From contig NZ_VSEY01000019.1 of assembly GCF_008086045.1 (NCBI RefSeq), forward strand, positions 175,785-239,784: a stretch of 64,000 nt of DNA, given 5' to 3'. Positions 1 to 8,291 of this stretch are shown piece after piece (the stretch's first letter is position 1; each line of letters opens with the position of its first letter). The translations under genes and the position numbers were made by a program. Origin of the DNA: Nonomuraea sp. PA05 (GTDB lineage: Bacteria > Actinomycetota > Actinomycetes > Streptosporangiales > Streptosporangiaceae). A model generated the notes under the pieces. It saw nothing but the letters and a program-made list of their open reading frames with translations, was not told the DNA's origin and made no database searches.

Positions 1-152
1 TCGGTGCCGGGGATGCTGGCGTCGCTGTTGGTGGGGCTGGGGAAGGCGAGACTGCCGCCCATCAGGGCGGCGGCGGCGATCACCCAGCTGATCAGTACGA
101 TCCAACCGTGCCGCGCGCACCAGCCGCCCAGCCGTCCCAGTAACCGCGTCAT
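1..152 (-). CDS. MMPL/RND-family exporter, N-terminal fragment (cut by window edge)
   Basis: Only the first 50 codons are inside the window. The peptide begins MTRLLGRLGGWCARHGW and continues into a hydrophobic helix (about residues 18-36), then a segment rich in Pro, Ser and Asn. That is the usual start of actinobacterial MMPL transporters: a short basic cytoplasmic end, first membrane helix and start of the first extracytoplasmic loop. Such proteins export lipids or drugs using the proton gradient. A GGGAG ribosome site lies just upstream. The gene is divergent from a TetR gene with a perfect operator between them, so it is probably repressed by that TetR. The family call rests on a short fragment; substrate unknown. 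Confidence 0.7.
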   Translation of the reverse strand, partial: MTRLLGRLGGWCARHGWIVLISWVIAAAALMGGSLAFPSPTNSDASIPGT

Positions 153-176
153 CGCTCAGCTCCCACTCGACGCCCG

Positions 177-196
177 TCCTGTACGGTCGTACAGGA
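177..196. promoter_or_regulatory. TetR operator, perfect inverted repeat
   Basis: TCCTGTACG and CGTACAGGA flank a 2-base centre (GT), giving a perfect 9-bp inverted repeat. It lies 25 bases upstream of the exporter start and 55 bases upstream of the TetR start, the normal place for a shared autoregulatory TetR site. Confidence 0.7.
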
Positions 197-251
197 CTTA
201 CGATAAAACGGGAGTTGTCCGGAAGGCTCGCTCCCGCAGGGAAATGAGACG

Positions 252-779
252 ATGACCACATCATCCGACGACACCCGCACCCGGATCCTGGCGGCAGCCC
301 GCGAGTTGTTCGCCGAGCGCGGTTACGCGGCCACGTCCCTGTCCGACATCGCCGCGGCAGTGGGGCTGACCAAGACCGCGGTCGCCTACCACTTCCATCC
401 GAAGGACCGGCTGGCGCTGGAGCTGCTGTCACCGGTGGCGGGCGACATGCTGGCGCTGCTCGACGCCCCGTACGCGAGCCGCGGCGAGTTCGTCGAGGCG
501 CTGGTGGAGTTCGCGGTGCGCTACCGGTCGGTGATCCGGCTGTTCATGGAGGACCTGGCCGCGGACGACGCCACGACCACGCCCGGCTCGGAGCGGGACC
601 AGATCGCGACGTTCAGGGACACGATCTACGCCAAGCTCGTCGGCGACGACCCCAGCCCCGAGATCAGGCTCAAGAGCTGGGCCCTGCTGGGGGCGCTGCA
701 GTGGGGGGCGGTCAAGACCATGGACCTGCCGGAGGAGCAGGTCCGCGACGTGCTCATGCGGACGGCGAGAGCCTTCTAG
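252..779 (+). CDS. TetR-family transcriptional repressor
   Basis: 175 residues. The N-terminal helix-turn-helix spans about residues 9-48 (RILAAARELFAERGY, then SLSDIAAAVGLTKTAVAYHF), the standard TetR_N pattern. The rest is a helical ligand-binding domain without a recognisable subfamily signature. The ATG follows an AGGGAA ribosome site. The gene is divergent from the MMPL exporter, and the 20-bp perfect palindrome between them is its likely operator. I infer that it represses the exporter and itself until a lipophilic ligand binds. It ends with a 4-base tail-to-tail overlap with the ROK gene. Confidence 0.88.
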   Translation: MTTSSDDTRTRILAAARELFAERGYAATSLSDIAAAVGLTKTAVAYHFHPKDRLALELLSPVAGDMLALLDAPYASRGEFVEALVEFAVRYRSVIRLFMEDLAADDATTTPGSERDQIATFRDTIYAKLVGDDPSPEIRLKSWALLGALQWGAVKTMDLPEEQVRDVLMRTARAF

Positions 780-1873
780 AGCCCCAGGATCTCCCGCTCG
801 ACGTGGTCGAGCGCGAGGCGGACCGCGCCGATCGCCACCCCCTCGTCGCCGAACGTGGACGCCACCACCTCGGGCGCGCTCACGCACAGCTCGGCCAGGT
901 GCCGGCGCAGCGGTTCGAGCAGCACGTCACCGGCCCGCGCGTACCCCCCGCCGAGCACCAGCAGGTCGGGGTCGATGGCCAGCACCAGGGCGGAGGCCCC
1001 GATGGCGAGGTTCTCGGCGTAGCGGTCCACCCGGCGCACGGCCTCGCGGTCGCCCGCCAGCGCCGCCTCGAACACCTCCGCCGCCGAGGCGTCCTTGACC
1101 AGCTCGCGGGCGGCGTCCTCCCAGCCGACCTGCCGCAGGGTGCCGATCTCGCCCGCCGCGCCGGAGCGGCCGGGATGCAGCCGGCCGCCGATCAGGATGC
1201 CGGCGCCGGCCCGGTGGCCGATCAGCACGTGGACGACGTCCGAAGCGTGCTGGGCGCTGCCGCGCCAGTGCTCGGCGAGCGCGGCCAGGTTCGCGTCGTT
1301 GGCGGCCAAGGCGGTGCCCCCGAACCAGCGACCGGCCAGCCCCGCCAGGTCCACGCCCGTCCAGCCGGGCAGGGTGATCGACAGTGACACGCGGCCTGTC
1401 CTGTCCACGATGCCGGAGGTGCCCGCCGCGACCGTCCACACTCGTCTGCGTGCCACGCCCGCGCCGTCCACGCAGGCCAGCGCCGTGCGTTCGGCGGCCT
1501 CCAGCCGCTCGTGGGCGGCGGCGTCGCCGGAGACCTCGGCCCGCTCCCAGGCGATCACCTCGCCGTTGAGGTCGGCGAGGGCGGCCACGATGGCGTCGCC
1601 GCCGACCTCCACGCCCACCACGTAGCCGGCGTCCGCCCTGAACCCGAACCGCCGCGCGGGCCGCCCCATCACGCCCTCGTCGGGCGGCACCTCCCGGACG
1701 TATCCGCGCTCGCCCAGCTCGTCGAGCACCGCCTCGACCGTCTGCCTGGACAGACCGGTGACGCGCCCGAGCTGGGTCAGCGTGGCGACGCCCGCGCGGC
1801 GCAGCGCTCTGAGCGTGACCTGGGTGTTCACCTTGCGCAGCAGCGACGCGTCACCCGGCCGGAGCTCGGTCAC
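776..1873 (-). CDS. ROK-family transcriptional repressor (NagC/XylR type)
   Basis: 365 residues, GTG start. A winged helix-turn-helix occupies about residues 16-62 (LTQLGRVTGLSRQTVEAVLDEL). A sugar-kinase-like ROK domain follows, with the phosphate-1-like stretch VVGVEVGGD near 85-93 and the GAAGEIG signature near 240. The zinc-binding CxCGxxGC cluster typical of many ROK proteins is absent, so the sensor may not depend on zinc. It is divergent from a sugar ABC operon, and a perfect TTATGAG-N7-CTCATAA repeat abuts its start codon. The simplest reading is a local repressor of that operon and of itself, released by a sugar or sugar derivative. Confidence 0.85.
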   Translation of the reverse strand: MTELRPGDASLLRKVNTQVTLRALRRAGVATLTQLGRVTGLSRQTVEAVLDELGERGYVREVPPDEGVMGRPARRFGFRADAGYVVGVEVGGDAIVAALADLNGEVIAWERAEVSGDAAAHERLEAAERTALACVDGAGVARRRVWTVAAGTSGIVDRTGRVSLSITLPGWTGVDLAGLAGRWFGGTALAANDANLAALAEHWRGSAQHASDVVHVLIGHRAGAGILIGGRLHPGRSGAAGEIGTLRQVGWEDAARELVKDASAAEVFEAALAGDREAVRRVDRYAENLAIGASALVLAIDPDLLVLGGGYARAGDVLLEPLRRHLAELCVSAPEVVASTFGDEGVAIGAVRLALDHVEREILGL

Positions 1874-1894
1874 TTATGAGACCCTTTCTCATAA
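1874..1894. promoter_or_regulatory. Probable ROK operator, perfect 7-bp inverted repeat
   Basis: TTATGAG-ACCCTTT-CTCATAA starts on the base next to the GTG of the ROK gene and lies 8 bases upstream of the -35 box of the divergent sugar operon. A repressor here would block its own translation-start region and crowd the operon promoter. Confidence 0.6.
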
Positions 1895-1902
1895 CTTCCC
1901 TA

Positions 1903-1931
1903 TTGACGGCTACCAGCGTGGATCCTAGCAT
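1903..1931 (+). promoter_or_regulatory. Sigma-70-type promoter of the sugar operon
   Basis: TTGACG at 1903-1908 and TAGCAT at 1926-1931 are separated by exactly 17 bases. A good ribosome site (GGGAGG) follows before the ATG at 1978. Predicted only from sequence. Confidence 0.55.
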
Positions 1932-1977
1932 CGGCCGACATACGTGAATTGGTTACATATGTGGGAGGCGCTCGTAC

Positions 1978-3207
1978 ATGGTGACGCTCGCCGTCGTCGG
2001 GGCAGGTTCGCGAGGGACCTCCTACGCCCGCCACGCCGTCGAGACCGGCAGGGCCCGGGTGGTCGCGGTGGCCGACCCGCTGGCCGGGCGCCGCGACAGG
2101 TTCCCCGAGGCGGCGCCGTACGCGGACTGGCGGGACTTGGCCGCGCTGCCCCGGCAGGCCGACGCGGTGATCATCGCCACGCAGGACCGCGACCACGTGG
2201 AGCCCGCGGTGCGCTTCGCGGAACTGGGCTACGACATCCTGCTGGAGAAGCCGATGGCGGTCTCCGAGGACGACTGCCGCGCCATCGTGGCCGCGGCCGA
2301 ACGGTCGGGGGCGGTGTTCGCGGTGTGCCACGTGCTGCGCTACACCCCGTACACGCGGGCCTTGAAGGCGCTGCTCGACGAGGGACGGATCGGCGAGATC
2401 GTCAGCGTCCAGCACCTGGAGCCGGTCGGATGGTGGCACCAGGCGCACTCCTACGTGCGGGGCAACTGGCGGCGGGCCGACGAGTCCACGTTCATGCTGC
2501 TGGCCAAGTCGTGCCACGACCTCGACTGGCTGGTGCACCTCACGGGCAAGCAGGTCACCCGCGTCTCCTCGTTCGGCGGTCTGCACCACTTCCGGCCGGA
2601 GAACCGGCCGGCGGGCGCCGCGGACCGCTGCCTGGACTGCTCCGTCGAGCCCGGCTGCCCGTACTCCGCCAAGCGCCTCTACCTCCCGCTCGCCGGCGAC
2701 CACTCCTGGCCGCTGTCCGTGCTCACGGACGACGTCTCCGAGGCGGGCGTGCTGGCGGCGCTCAGGACCGGCCCCTACGGCAGGTGCGTGTACGCCTGCG
2801 ACAACGACGTGGTCGATCACCAGGTGGTGAACCTGGAGTTCGAGGGCGGCACGACCGCGTCGTTCACCATGACCGGGTTCACGCCCGCGCTGCACCGGCA
2901 GACCCGGATCTTCGGCACCCGCGGCTCCATCGACGGCGACGGCGACCGCCTGACCGTCCACGACTTCGTCACCGGCCGTTCCTCCGTCGTCGAGACCCGC
3001 CCGAGCGGGGACGGCACGGCCAGGGGCGGGCACGGGGGCGGTGACGAAGCGCTGGTGGAGGCGTTCCTGACGGCGGTAGCCACCCGGGAGCGCGCCCCGA
3101 TCCTCTCCTCGCCGGCGCAGAGCCTGCACAGCCACCTCATCGCCTGGGCCGCCGAGCGGTCGCGGCTGACCGGCGAGACCGTATCCCTGGAAGGAACCCC
3201 CCGATGA
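1978..3207 (+). CDS. Gfo/Idh/MocA-family sugar dehydrogenase
   Basis: 409 residues. The Rossmann dinucleotide motif VVGAGSRG is at residues 6-13, and the EKP motif with the catalytic lysine (K91) follows. The protein probably oxidises or epimerises a sugar or cyclitol with NAD(P). It has a Cys cluster at C218, C221 and C227 followed by PYSAKRLY, and two more Cys in the RCVYACDNDVVDH stretch. This pattern recurs in one branch of the family and could bind metal or form structural bonds. The start follows GGAGG with 9-base spacing. It is the first gene of a four-gene operon and overlaps the binding-protein gene by ATGA. It likely acts on the sugar imported by the downstream transporter. Confidence 0.85.
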   Translation: MVTLAVVGAGSRGTSYARHAVETGRARVVAVADPLAGRRDRFPEAAPYADWRDLAALPRQADAVIIATQDRDHVEPAVRFAELGYDILLEKPMAVSEDDCRAIVAAAERSGAVFAVCHVLRYTPYTRALKALLDEGRIGEIVSVQHLEPVGWWHQAHSYVRGNWRRADESTFMLLAKSCHDLDWLVHLTGKQVTRVSSFGGLHHFRPENRPAGAADRCLDCSVEPGCPYSAKRLYLPLAGDHSWPLSVLTDDVSEAGVLAALRTGPYGRCVYACDNDVVDHQVVNLEFEGGTTASFTMTGFTPALHRQTRIFGTRGSIDGDGDRLTVHDFVTGRSSVVETRPSGDGTARGGHGGGDEALVEAFLTAVATRERAPILSSPAQSLHSHLIAWAAERSRLTGETVSLEGTPR

Positions 3208-4439
3208 GACCCATGTACGCCGCCGCCGCTCTGCTGCTGGGCTTGACGGCCTGCGGGTCGTCCACCCCGCCCGCCACGTCCGCCGCCCCGTCCCGCGGCC
3301 CGATCACGTTCCTCGGCGGCAAGTTCGAGGCCGAGTCCGTGCAGAAGATCGTGGACGCCTGGAACACGGCCCACCCCGACGAGAAGGTCAGCGTCGTCCT
3401 GCTGCCGGAGAGCGCGGACGAGCAGCGCCGCAAGCTCATCCAGAACGCGCAGACCAAGTCGGACGCCGGAGACGTCATCCTCATCGACGCCGTGTGGACC
3501 AGCGAGTTCGCCGCGAACCGATGGGTGGACGAGCTCAAACTGGACACCACCGGCTTCCTGCCCACCACCATCGAGACGGCGAAATACCGCGACAAGCTGT
3601 ACGCGATGCCGGTCTTCACCGGCACCGGCCTGCTCTACTACCGCACCGACCTGGTCAAGGAGCCGCCCAGGACCTGGGCCGAGATGAAGAAGATCTGCGA
3701 CGAGGTCCTGCCCGAGCAGAAGGGCATGAGCTGCTATGGCGGCCAGTTCGACAAGTACGAGGGCCTCACCGTGAACTTCTCCGAGGCCGTCGCCTCGGCC
3801 GGCGGCGAGCTGCTCGACGCCTCCGGGCAGCCGCAGCTCACCAGCGACGCGGCCAAGCAGGCGGCACGGTTCCTGGCGGACGGGTTCAAGAGCGGGATGA
3901 TCCCGAAGGAGGCGATCACGTACAAGGAGGAAGAGGGACGGGTCGCCTTCCAGGAGGGCAAGCTGCTCTTCTACCGCAACTGGGCCTACGGCTACGAGGC
4001 CGCGCAGAAGACCGACGGCTCCAGCAAGGTGAACGGCAAGTTCGACGTCGCCCCGATCCCCGGGCTCAACGGCCCCGGCGCGGGCACCCTCGGCGGGAAC
4101 AACCTGGCCGTCTCCGCCTTCTCCAAGCACAAGCAGACGGCTCAGGACTTCGTCGCCTTCATGACCAGCGCCGACCAGATCAAGGCGTTCGCGCAGACCA
4201 GCTCGATGCCGGTGCCGCGGACCGCGATCTACGAGGACCCGGCGATGATCGAGAAGTACCCGTACCTGCCCGCGCTGAAGGAGGGCATCCTCGCCGCCAA
4301 GCCGCGCCCCAAGGCCGTCAAGTACGGCGACGTGACCGCCGCCATCCAGGAGTCCGCGTACGCCATCGTCACCGGCGCCAAGCCGGTCGAGCAGGGCCTG
4401 TCGGAGCTCCAGGCCGCGCTCGGGCCGCTGCTCAAGTGA
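3204..4439 (+). CDS. ABC sugar transporter, substrate-binding lipoprotein
   Basis: 411 residues of the family-1 extracellular solute-binding fold (maltose/trehalose type). A short hydrophobic signal ends in a lipobox LTAC with Cys at residue 17, followed by a Ser/Pro/Ala-rich linker, so the mature protein should be lipid-anchored outside the membrane. Internal landmarks fit the family: YAMPVFTGTGLLYYRTDL near residue 133 and the aromatic FYRNWAYGYE stretch near 257. The start overlaps the dehydrogenase stop (ATGA) and the stop overlaps the next permease (GTGA), indicating translational coupling. The substrate cannot be read from sequence; a di- or oligosaccharide is plausible. Confidence 0.92.
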   Translation: MRPMYAAAALLLGLTACGSSTPPATSAAPSRGPITFLGGKFEAESVQKIVDAWNTAHPDEKVSVVLLPESADEQRRKLIQNAQTKSDAGDVILIDAVWTSEFAANRWVDELKLDTTGFLPTTIETAKYRDKLYAMPVFTGTGLLYYRTDLVKEPPRTWAEMKKICDEVLPEQKGMSCYGGQFDKYEGLTVNFSEAVASAGGELLDASGQPQLTSDAAKQAARFLADGFKSGMIPKEAITYKEEEGRVAFQEGKLLFYRNWAYGYEAAQKTDGSSKVNGKFDVAPIPGLNGPGAGTLGGNNLAVSAFSKHKQTAQDFVAFMTSADQIKAFAQTSSMPVPRTAIYEDPAMIEKYPYLPALKEGILAAKPRPKAVKYGDVTAAIQESAYAIVTGAKPVEQGLSELQAALGPLLK

Positions 4440-5347
4440 CGCCCCGATCGTCGCGGTGGGCGGCGGCCGCCCTGCTGTCGCCCACCATGCTGGTGCTCGC
4501 CCTGGTGGTCTTCTACCCGCTGGTCGCGGCCATGCGGGAGTCGTTCTACGAGAGCGGGCAGCGCCTGGACGCCGACGGGTTCGTGGTCGAGGGCGAGTGG
4601 TTCGCCGGGCTGGCGAACTACGCGGGCGTGGTGCAGCAGCGCTTCCTGAACGCCGCCTTCAACACCACGCTCTTCACCGTGGTGACGGTGTCGCTGGAGG
4701 TGGTGCTGGGGGTGGCGATGGCACTGGTCATGCAGCGCGCGTTCAGGGGCCGCGCGCTGCTGCGGGCCAGCATCCTCATCCCGTGGGCGGTGCCGACCGC
4801 CGTGTCAGGGCTGATGTGGAAGTGGATCTTCCAGGCGGACGGGGTGGCGAACGCGCTGCTCGGCACCGAGATCCTCTGGACGGCCGACGGCCCCTGGGCC
4901 AAGCTCGCGGTGATCCTCGCCGACGTGTGGAAGACCGCGCCGTTCGTGGGGCTGCTCGTGCTGGCCGGGCTGCAGATCATCCCCGGCGACGTGTACGAGG
5001 CGGCGCGGGTGGACGGGGCCAGGCCGTGGCAGACGTTCTGGCGGATCACGCTGCCGCTGGTCAGGCCCGCCCTGCTGGTGGCCGTGCTGTTCAGGCTCAT
5101 GGACGCGCTGCGGATCTTCGATCTGCCGTACGTGCTGGTGGGGCCGCGCAAGCAGTCGGTGGAGACGTTGTCCGGCCTGATCTGGGACGAGGCCACCCGA
5201 GTGCACTACGGGCCCGCGTCCGCCTACGGGACGGCGTTGTTCGTCTACATCGCGGTGATCGCGTTCGTGTTCGTGAAGCTGCTCGGGGCCGACCTGCTCA
5301 GCGACGTGCGGACGCGGCGGCGTGAGGGGAGCGCCCGTGTGGCGTAG
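4436..5347 (+). CDS. ABC sugar transporter permease, MalF type
   Basis: 303 residues. The frame is open far upstream, but the GTG at 4436 forms a GTGA overlap with the binding-protein stop and gives the normal N terminus (short basic tail, then LSPTMLVLALVVFYPLV helix). Six membrane helices are visible. The cytoplasmic EAA loop that docks the ATPase is clear near the end: EAARVDGARPWQTFWRITLP. This is the first of two permeases forming the inner-membrane channel. No ATP-binding subunit is encoded nearby. Confidence 0.92.
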   Translation: MTPRSSRWAAAALLSPTMLVLALVVFYPLVAAMRESFYESGQRLDADGFVVEGEWFAGLANYAGVVQQRFLNAAFNTTLFTVVTVSLEVVLGVAMALVMQRAFRGRALLRASILIPWAVPTAVSGLMWKWIFQADGVANALLGTEILWTADGPWAKLAVILADVWKTAPFVGLLVLAGLQIIPGDVYEAARVDGARPWQTFWRITLPLVRPALLVAVLFRLMDALRIFDLPYVLVGPRKQSVETLSGLIWDEATRVHYGPASAYGTALFVYIAVIAFVFVKLLGADLLSDVRTRRREGSARVA

Positions 5348-6143
5348 GGCGGGAATGATCGGCATCGCGCTGTACTGCCTGGTGCCGTTCTACTGGATGG
5401 TGGTGTCGAGCTTACGCCGCACCGCCGACATCTACGACAAGTCACCACTGCCTGCGCCGTGGTCGCTGGAGTCGTACGAGGCGGTCTTCGCCGCCGACAT
5501 GGGCTTCGGGCAGTCGCTGCTCAACAGCCTCGTCGTGGCGGGCGTCACCACGGCGGTGACGCTGGTCGTCGGCACGCTGGCCGCCTACGCGCTCGCCCGG
5601 CTGCACTTCCGGGGCAAGAACGTCGTGCTGGCCCTGGTGATCGCCGTGTCGATGTTCCCCGGGGCGCTGCTCATCGTGCCGCTGCTGGAGCTGTTCACGG
5701 CCATCGGGTGGATCAACACGTACCAGGCGATGATCGTGCCGTCGATGTCGTTCGCGCTGCCGCTGACCATCTGGAACCTGACGACGTTCTTCCGGCAGCT
5801 GCCGTACGAGCTGGAGCAGGCCGCCATGATCGACGGCTGCTCCGCGATCGCCGCGTTCCGCCGCGTCATGCTGCCCCTGGCCGCGCCGGGCGTCTTCACC
5901 ACGGCGATCCTGGCGTTCATCGCGACCTGGAACGAGTTCATCATCGCGGTCACCATGATCAACGACCAGGCGCGGCAGACCGCCACCGTCCGCATCGCGC
6001 AGTTCACCGGCGCCGCCAAGTTCGACACGCCCTTCGGCACGCAGATGGCCGCCGGCGTGCTGGTCACCCTTCCCCTGGTGCTGCTGGTGCTGTTCTTCCA
6101 GCGCAGGATCGTGGCAGGGCTGACGGCGGGGGCACTGAAGTAG
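5337..6143 (+). CDS. ABC sugar transporter permease, MalG type
   Basis: 268 residues from the GTG at 5337, which has GAGGGGA 6 bases upstream; a GTG at 5322 would add five residues but lacks that site. It overlaps the first permease by 11 bases. It has six predicted helices and an EAA loop (EQAAMIDGCSAIAAFRRVMLPL). It pairs with the preceding permease. The operon ends here with no ATPase gene. In Streptomyces, carbohydrate transporters of this type share one distant MsiK ATPase, and the same is likely here (inference). Confidence 0.92.
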   Translation: MWRRAGMIGIALYCLVPFYWMVVSSLRRTADIYDKSPLPAPWSLESYEAVFAADMGFGQSLLNSLVVAGVTTAVTLVVGTLAAYALARLHFRGKNVVLALVIAVSMFPGALLIVPLLELFTAIGWINTYQAMIVPSMSFALPLTIWNLTTFFRQLPYELEQAAMIDGCSAIAAFRRVMLPLAAPGVFTTAILAFIATWNEFIIAVTMINDQARQTATVRIAQFTGAAKFDTPFGTQMAAGVLVTLPLVLLVLFFQRRIVAGLTAGALK

Positions 6144-6227
6144 CGCATCCGGTCAAGTAGCCCCTCCGGCGGCCCGGCACGCGGAATACTGAAATGCCAG
6201 ACCTCACCCGTGGGAGGAGGCACGCGG

Positions 6228-8273
6228 TTGCGCACGTACTTCGAGCCCGAGGAGACGCGGGAGTACGAGGCGACCAGGACCGTCCTCATCAGACGCTGTC
6301 TCACCTGGGCGGACGAGCACGGCCGGCCCGCCGACGAGCTGCTGCTCGCCGCCGCCCTCGACGCCCGCCACCACAGCCGCGACGGCCGCCTCGCCTACTG
6401 GGACGAGCCGCAGATCAGGCGCTACCTGCTGGCCTGGGTGCCGAAGTACGTGGTGACGCCCAGGGAGATCCTGGAGATCGCGCCGGAGATCCTGCGCACG
6501 TTCCTGCACTACCTCGCCGCCGCCGGGCTGCGCGACCCGCGCGGCGCCACGCCGGCGCAGGCCGACGACGCCATCACCAGGGCCGTGCCCGGCTTCCGCG
6601 AGGCCCTCGACGACCCCTACCTGCAAGGCGTCGCCAAGTTCTGGGCGCAGACGGCGCTCGACCACGGCAACGACCTGTCCGGCCCCGGCGCGCTGCGCGA
6701 CTTCAAGCTGGATCTCGACGCCGGCCGCATCCGCTACGACCAGGAAGTGCTCGACCAGCTCCTGGAGGCCCGCCACACCCGTACGGACCTGGACCTGGAG
6801 GAGGAACGCGCCCTCCGCCGGCCGCCCGTCGCCCTGCCCGCGCCCGCCGACCTCGCCGAGGACGCCGCCCGCAGCACCACGGTGCGGCGGCTGACCGCGC
6901 TGGCCACCTGGGCGGGCGATGCGGGCCGCCCGCTCACCAGGACGGGCAGCCTCACCCTCGCCGACGCCCGCGAGCTGTCCATCCTGCTGGGCACCGGCGA
7001 GGAGATGCTCCAGGTGCGCAGCTCCACCGACCTGCCTCAGCTCAGCCTGCTGCTGGCCTGGTGCGAGCTGCTGGGCCAGGTGCGCGTCAGCAGGGGCCGC
7101 CTGTTCCAGGTGAGCAAGGCCGCCCCGCTGCTGCGCGACCCGGCCGCGCTGTGGGCGCGCGCCTTCGAGGCGCTCCCCCACCTCGGCGGGTCGATCACCA
7201 TGAGCAGCCACGCCGCCGTACTCGGCCGCTGCTTCGACGCGGTGCTCCCCGGCGTGCTCGACACCCTGTACGGCATGGCCGACATCCCCGTCGCCCGCCT
7301 GGCGGAGACCGTCTGGCTGGCCTGCCAGCAGCACACGCACCTGAACGGGGCGCCCGCGCGGCTCAAGGACCTCTGGCGCCGCCAGACCGCCCTCGACCTG
7401 GAACGCGCCTTCCAGGTGCTGGCCGACCTGGGCGCCGTGGACCTCACCCGCGGCCCCGCCGAGCTCTGCGCCGGCGACCTCGACGACGACCGGGCGATGC
7501 TCGGCACCGGCGACCGCGGCAGCCAGGCGCTGCTCGGCACCGGCGACCGCGGCGGCCAGGCGCTGCCGCCGGACGCGGTCGAACGGCTGCGCCGCCGCCT
7601 CGACGGCCCCGACCTCCTCCTGGCCCGCCTCACCCCGCTGGCCCTGCGCTGCCTGCGCGAACACCTCCTCGCGGAAGGTCGCGACGCCCCGCTGATCGGC
7701 GAGCTGGCCACCGCCCCTGCGGCGGAGCTGCTCGGCGTCCTCGCCCAGCATTACCCGCCCAGGGAGGCCGCCGTCGAGCTGAACTCCTGGCTCTCCCACC
7801 CGGGCCAGGACCTGGAGGCGCTGCTGCAGGCCATCCGCGACTGCCCGTTCCGCACCCGCGCCGCCGCCATGCTCGCCGTGCTCGCCGACGCGCTCCCCCA
7901 GGGTGAGGCCCTCGTCCGCGACCTGCGCCACGACCCCGTACTCGGCCCCACCGCCCTGACCTTCCTGGTGGACGACGGCGAGGTCGACCCCGGAACGCTG
8001 GACCAGCACGAGCACCTGCTGCTGGGCGCGGAGAACTTCCTGACCCTCCTGGAGCTCGGCGGGCCTCAGGTCCTCATCGAGCAGCTCAGGTCGATGGCAG
8101 GCGGCGGCGCGTACGAGTTCGCGGCGGCGGTGCTCGGCTCGGGCCACCACGACGTCGCCGGGCTGGAGGAGATGCGCGAGCTGGTGGCGGAGCCCCTGCG
8201 TGCCCGCCCGTTACGCCTCATCCCCGGCACGGGTTCCGGCACCCGCCCGGCGCGCAGAAGACGCCGGTCGTAG
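6228..8273 (+). CDS. Large actinobacterial protein of unknown function
   Basis: I do not recognise a defined family. From the TTG at 6228, which follows GGAGGAGG with 8-base spacing, the product is 681 residues; a GTG at 6210 overlaps that ribosome site and is less likely. It is soluble, rich in Leu, Ala and Arg, with no signal peptide, no membrane helix and no nucleotide-binding motif. Long helical stretches suggest an alpha-solenoid or several helical domains. An 11-residue near-perfect duplication (LGTGDRGSQAL / LGTGDRGGQAL) lies near residues 425-446. It stands alone between the sugar operon and a convergent SDR gene. GC and codon usage match the neighbours. Confidence 0.7.
   Translation: MRTYFEPEETREYEATRTVLIRRCLTWADEHGRPADELLLAAALDARHHSRDGRLAYWDEPQIRRYLLAWVPKYVVTPREILEIAPEILRTFLHYLAAAGLRDPRGATPAQADDAITRAVPGFREALDDPYLQGVAKFWAQTALDHGNDLSGPGALRDFKLDLDAGRIRYDQEVLDQLLEARHTRTDLDLEEERALRRPPVALPAPADLAEDAARSTTVRRLTALATWAGDAGRPLTRTGSLTLADARELSILLGTGEEMLQVRSSTDLPQLSLLLAWCELLGQVRVSRGRLFQVSKAAPLLRDPAALWARAFEALPHLGGSITMSSHAAVLGRCFDAVLPGVLDTLYGMADIPVARLAETVWLACQQHTHLNGAPARLKDLWRRQTALDLERAFQVLADLGAVDLTRGPAELCAGDLDDDRAMLGTGDRGSQALLGTGDRGGQALPPDAVERLRRRLDGPDLLLARLTPLALRCLREHLLAEGRDAPLIGELATAPAAELLGVLAQHYPPREAAVELNSWLSHPGQDLEALLQAIRDCPFRTRAAAMLAVLADALPQGEALVRDLRHDPVLGPTALTFLVDDGEVDPGTLDQHEHLLLGAENFLTLLELGGPQVLIEQLRSMAGGGAYEFAAAVLGSGHHDVAGLEEMRELVAEPLRARPLRLIPGTGSGTRPARRRRRS
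7500..7565 (+). repeat. 33-bp direct tandem duplication inside a coding sequence
   Basis: Units at 7500-7532 and 7533-7565 differ at one base. The unit is a multiple of three, so it adds 11 in-frame residues to the unknown protein. It looks like a recent slippage duplication. Confidence 0.85.
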
Positions 8274-8291
8274 CTCCAGGCCTTCGAGTCC

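Noticed and set aside
1938..1962. ACATA...TATGT half-palindrome near the Gfo/Idh start
   Set aside because: Only five matching bases at each end and long spacer; weaker than the TTATGAG repeat nearby.
3494..4435. Upstream extension of the first sugar permease
   Set aside because: Runs out of frame inside the binding-protein gene; GTG 4436 fits operon coupling and the permease N terminus.
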